Shown here: piece after piece, positions 61,070-64,000 of the stretch
Numbering within the stretch: the first letter of the stretch is position 1
Layout of the letters: every line of letters begins with the position of its first letter
Assembly: GCA_022478985.1 (NCBI GenBank)
Contig: JAKSZP010013291.1
Coordinates: 100,012 to 164,011 of the forward strand
Direction: 5' to 3'
DNA from: Massospora cicadina
Lineage: Eukaryota > Entomophthoromycota > Entomophthoromycetes > Entomophthorales > Entomophthoraceae
DNA length: 64,000 nucleotides
Notes under the pieces: model-generated
What the model saw: the letters and a program-made list of their open reading frames with translations, nothing else
The model's database searches: none
What the model was told of the DNA's origin: nothing
Made by a program: the position numbers and the translations under genes

Positions 61070-61301
61070 TCAAGTGGCACGATAATCAAGGGTAGGCAAA
61101 CTGGAATAGCAGTGCATTTGGGATAGAGATAGAAGCATAAGGAAAATATATGACAGAAAGTAACCCAGGTTCAGAAAAATTAATTTCATGGTTTGCCACG
61201 GGTAAGCTAGCGGAAAATAGCAATCTATAGCATTAAAGATATCTAGCTGAGCATCTTTTCCAACTAGCAAGTTAAGGCCGGAGGTTTTAGAATCAGCGGA
61301 G

Positions 61302-61950
61302 CTAATCAGCCCTAACGAAACTTCTCCCGCCTTTAGGCTTGTTGTGAAGTTTGGGATTGTTCTTGGAAAGCAAATCCTTGTCGTGCTTGACAATATCTAC
61401 CTTGCAATCATGCGTCTCTGGATAACGGTGTCCGTCGCAATAAACAAAACCTTTCAAAGGGTTTAGTCACAAAAAACTTTCGTAGCTTACCACAACGGCA
61501 CTTGTTAATGGTTTGTTTGGCAAGGGGCACTTTACCGCGGCACATGAAGCAACGGCTTTTATTGATCTGAACATGTGGCGCATCCTTAGCAGGCTCACTA
61601 ATTTCCATGGGAGAAGCATCGGCAGGACAGGGCGACTTCTCGGCAGGCGTAACTTCAAGCTCCTTTTTGACGGACAAAACGGGGACTGTAACAGGCTCAG
61701 TATCTGTAACAGAACAAAAGCGTATTCTTGATAAAAGTATATATCAAACCTCAAAAGATGGGAATAAAAATATTACCTAGTGCAACTGGCTGCTCTTTTT
61801 TCTGGGATTCTTTGAAACATTTTGAGCACATGTTGTTGTATAGGGGATTGCTGTAAAAGCGTTAGCTGAGTTGCGGAAGCCAGAATAATACCTGTAAAAG
61901 CCACACCCATTACTACAAAATTCAGACAGAGAATTGTTATTGTTTTCCAT
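61302..61950 (-). CDS. A20/AN1-type zinc-finger protein (stress-associated protein family), four exons, 164 aa
   Basis: Exons on the minus strand: 61,950-61,892, 61,850-61,777, 61,703-61,491 and 61,450-61,302. The introns are 41, 73 and 40 nt, all GT..AG, and the last contains a GACTAAAC branch-point-like site. Joining gives 495 nt, 164 aa plus stop, without internal stops. Residues 12-31 form an A20 finger with Cys12, 16, 28 and 31 (CSNGCGFYSNPLYNNMCSKC). Residues 96-131 form an AN1 finger: Cys96, 99, 113, 115, 120, His123, His129, Cys131. The C-terminus NNPKLHNKPKGGRSF is typical of the family. Such proteins bind ubiquitin and modulate stress responses or proteasome delivery; the role here is inferred from family. 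Only intact host gene in the window. Confidence 0.93.
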
Positions 61951-62281
61951 TGAATATATCAATGTGAATGGAGTTTAGTTTGTTGGACTTAAAGGTTATA
62001 GAAATCAGCCGTGGTTTATCTGGTGTTGGTAGAGAGCAGATTAGGCCCACTAATACAGTCGTAAAGAGAGTAGAAAGATGAAGCTCAATAGCTATGGGCA
62101 AGTATAAACAAGCTGCCCAATGAGCTGCGCAGTCTGACCTATCTGTAACCGATTGCAAGATTCAATTAGGCCCAATAAAATCTAAGCTCCAATGTTGTGC
62201 CATAAATGGCTCCTGGTTCCATCGCTCGATCGAATATCACAATTTATAAAATATGATCGCATAATTCGAATGGACTTTTCT
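61951..62281 (-). promoter_or_regulatory. Upstream region of the A20/AN1 gene
   Basis: AT-rich 5' flank. A TTTATAAATTG box lies on the minus strand at about 62,245, roughly 295 nt before the start codon. A 73-codon frame at 61,937-62,158 is out of frame with the gene and has no support as a coding exon. The transcription start is not determinable by eye. Confidence 0.3.
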
Positions 62282-63270
62282 TGATAATTATCTTAATATA
62301 TAAAAATTTATTGTGTGTATGTGGAAGACAAATTATCTATTGAAAGAATAAGCCAAAAATCACCAAATTTGGCACTAATAATCTATAAATATAGGTAACA
62401 GTCAAAGCTATTTTTCAAAAAAACTTTAATTGTTTATAAAAGCTATATATAAGAACGAAAAAGTATAAGATTATAATGCCAATTGCATAGCATTTCGGGT
62501 AAGCGTTTTGGTTTTATTTATTTAATTCGATTGGTTTATAGTTTTCGATAAGCGGTTTATAGTTTTTGGTTGATTTAAAAGTTCAAAAATTGGTTTTGAC
62601 TGAGTGGTTGGTGGTTTTATAATGATTCGATAGAATTTAATTTTTAGTTTTATCAATGGCTAACAATATAAAAAACAGTTTAGAAGCACCTGGTAAATTT
62701 TATGCCCACGAGTAAATTTGGGTAAAACTGAGTATCAACGAGAATTAGGCTAAAGTTCTCCTTACAAAAATATCATTTTGATAATTTGTTTATATTGTAT
62801 AGGTTATCTCATAAAAAAAATAAAACAAAAATCACCAAATTTGACTTAAGTACTTTATAAAGTTTGGGAATGTTTATAGGTTTTATGATAAAATTATAAA
62901 TTAATAATAGTTCTATATAAGATCTAAAGCATAATGTTTCTAATAGTAGTTATACAGCAATTTCGGCTGAGCATTTTCATCTTCAATTAATTCAATGATT
63001 TAATAGATTTTAATAAAAGGTTAGTAGTTTTTAGCTGTTTTATAAGTTCAAAAATTAGCTTTTGCTGAGTGGTGGTTCTTTTTTTTGGTTGGTTCAATGA
63101 TCTCAATAGTTTCAGGTAATTGATCGATGTTTTAGTTAATTTGGCAGGCATAATAAATTTTGGCTAAGAGGTTGGAAGTTAGAATACTTGATAGGTTAAT
63201 GGTTTCTGAACGTATTGATGACTATCTACAAATATAAAAACTAAAATAATTTGGAATCATCTGGTAAGCT
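62282..63270 (+). repeat. Two-copy tandem repeat, unit about 470 bp
   Basis: Copy 1 (about 62,282-62,778) and copy 2 (about 62,779-63,270) share landmarks in the same order: CAAAAATCACCAAATTT at 62,354 and 62,826 (offset 472), GTTCAAAAATT at 62,581 and 63,046 (offset 465), and TGACTGAGTGG/TTGCTGAGTGG behind it. They differ at many positions, so the duplication is old. No ORF is present in it. Confidence 0.7.
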
Positions 63271-63418
63271 ATAAACACTATAGCAAAGCATGAATATTTT
63301 GGATACTAGTCACATCTAAAAGAGCTTCATGCCTATAAAACTTGCGGGGCATCTTTCTCTCATTATCAACACTCAATTGCTAATAATTATTTCAATTTGA
63401 GTTCACCAAAGCCAATAA

Positions 63419-64000
63419 ATGTACCATAGGGACAGATTAATTATATTTATCAAAAATAACTGGCAGTACGCTGCTGTAACTAAAGGGGGCCTTCCTAATG
63501 GCCATGCTAATCCCCTTGATAACAAATGTGCATTCCTGAAATCCACAGTGCTTACTGAGCACTTTACAAATAATGCCAGAGGTCCACCACATATGAAATT
63601 GTTCCTCCAATTTTACCAAAATCAAATGTTATACCACCAATTTCTCACTCTATGCCAATCTCACTGGTGTGCCATGCCATCTGCATTTATTGTGGGGTAG
63701 TTGACCCTATCTTTATTGAGAAGGTATCAGAGCAGCAGGAGAAGTTATTCCCTGCTGCTACTTTCCTCAAAGGAATCTTTGATTGCAGTTGGTTTGATTT
63801 AGGATTTCCCACTGCAGAGGCAGCTGATGAAGCTGCAAAGGTAAAAGTTGAAGCTAAAATTAGTTGTGTCACACATTATATGTGTGAAATACACTTCCCA
63901 GAATAAAGATACCACTATTTTTATTAGGTTTGACAACCTTCCTAGTACCCTCCTTTAGAATTTATTAAACAAAACCTGAAATAGGGCTTAAAATTGTATG
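63419..64000 (+). pseudogene. Diverged LINE ORF1 fragment, truncated by the window edge
   Basis: The stretch at 63,652-63,906 reads QQEKLFPAATFLKGIFDCSW followed by FDLGFPTAEAADEAAKVKVE. This aligns with the RRM-like domain of LINE B ORF1 (SLFPHAVYVATNNMGRGWIN, then IGFETANEADAAAKICVE). The upstream frame (63,419-63,700) starts with NNWQYAAVTKGGLPNG, resembling the LINE B N-terminus (NNTTWASVAASGALNG). It is plus strand, opposite to LINEs A-C, and too diverged to be the same subfamily. A stop at 63,904 and frame changes show decay. Confidence 0.65.

Noticed and set aside
61070..61393. Minus-strand 107-codon ORF at the 3' end of the A20/AN1 gene
   Set aside because: It is out of frame with the spliced zinc-finger gene, starts at a non-ATG codon and overlaps the real last exon and 3' UTR.
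61937..62158. Extra 5' exon of the A20/AN1 gene
   Set aside because: The A20 finger normally lies at the very N-terminus, and the ATG at 61,950 gives the expected start. The 73-codon frame upstream has no conserved content.

Overview
This window looks like a stretch of a large, repeat-packed eukaryotic genome, most probably fungal and possibly an early-diverging fungus with an expanded genome. It has no bacterial-style operons. The one clear host gene has very short introns (40, 41 and 73 nt, GT..AG). Almost everything else is retrotransposon sequence at different stages of decay: Ty3/gypsy elements, one of them with a C-terminal chromodomain; three full-length LINEs of an endonuclease/reverse transcriptase/C-terminal zinc-knuckle type resembling fungal Tad1-like elements; and tRNA-derived SINEs. 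The taxonomic placement is inference, because no rRNA or other marker gene is present.

Layout. 1-5,687: a degraded Ty3/gypsy element (gag, protease, RT/RNase H, integrase, 3' LTR) interrupted by a 259-nt pure G run. 5,688-10,985: a second related Ty3/gypsy element that appears to share that LTR. Its integrase is split by a solo LTR with a perfect 5-bp target duplication. 12,201-20,170: a minus-strand Ty3/gypsy element between two diverged LTRs of about 1 kb. 20,171-22,215: decayed coding relics of unknown type. 22,461-27,736: LINE A (minus). 29,057-29,360: tRNA-type SINE1. 31,663-31,946: SINE2. 31,963 to about 33,800: an ORF1-only element (copy D, minus). 34,080-40,135: LINE C (minus). 40,673-42,575: a second ORF1-only element (copy E, plus). 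43,424-48,651: LINE B (minus). 48,796-54,377: a complete two-LTR chromodomain Ty3/gypsy element (plus). 56,011-56,265: a truncated SINE1 copy. 56,893-57,372: a possible LTR. 61,302-61,950: the host A20/AN1 zinc-finger gene (minus, four exons, 164 aa). 62,282-63,270: a two-copy tandem repeat of about 470 bp. 63,420-64,000: a diverged LINE ORF1 fragment running off the window.

How the parts relate. The most interesting structure is a network of parasites that share 3' ends. The terminal ~40 nt of LINEs A and B is almost identical to the end of SINE2 and recognisable in SINE1 and in ORF1-only copy D. LINE C instead shares its 3' terminus with ORF1-only copy E. The ORF1-only elements encode only a nucleic-acid-binding protein (RRM-like region, CCHC knuckle, and a conserved C-terminal domain I do not recognise) and have no endonuclease or RT. 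This suggests they are trans-mobilised, in the manner of half-LINE elements, by whichever LINE machinery recognises their tail. Direct repeats of 14, 15, 20, 14, 16 and 11 bp bound LINE A, LINE B, LINE C, copy E, SINE2 and SINE1, so these six are intact insertion units rather than alignment artefacts.
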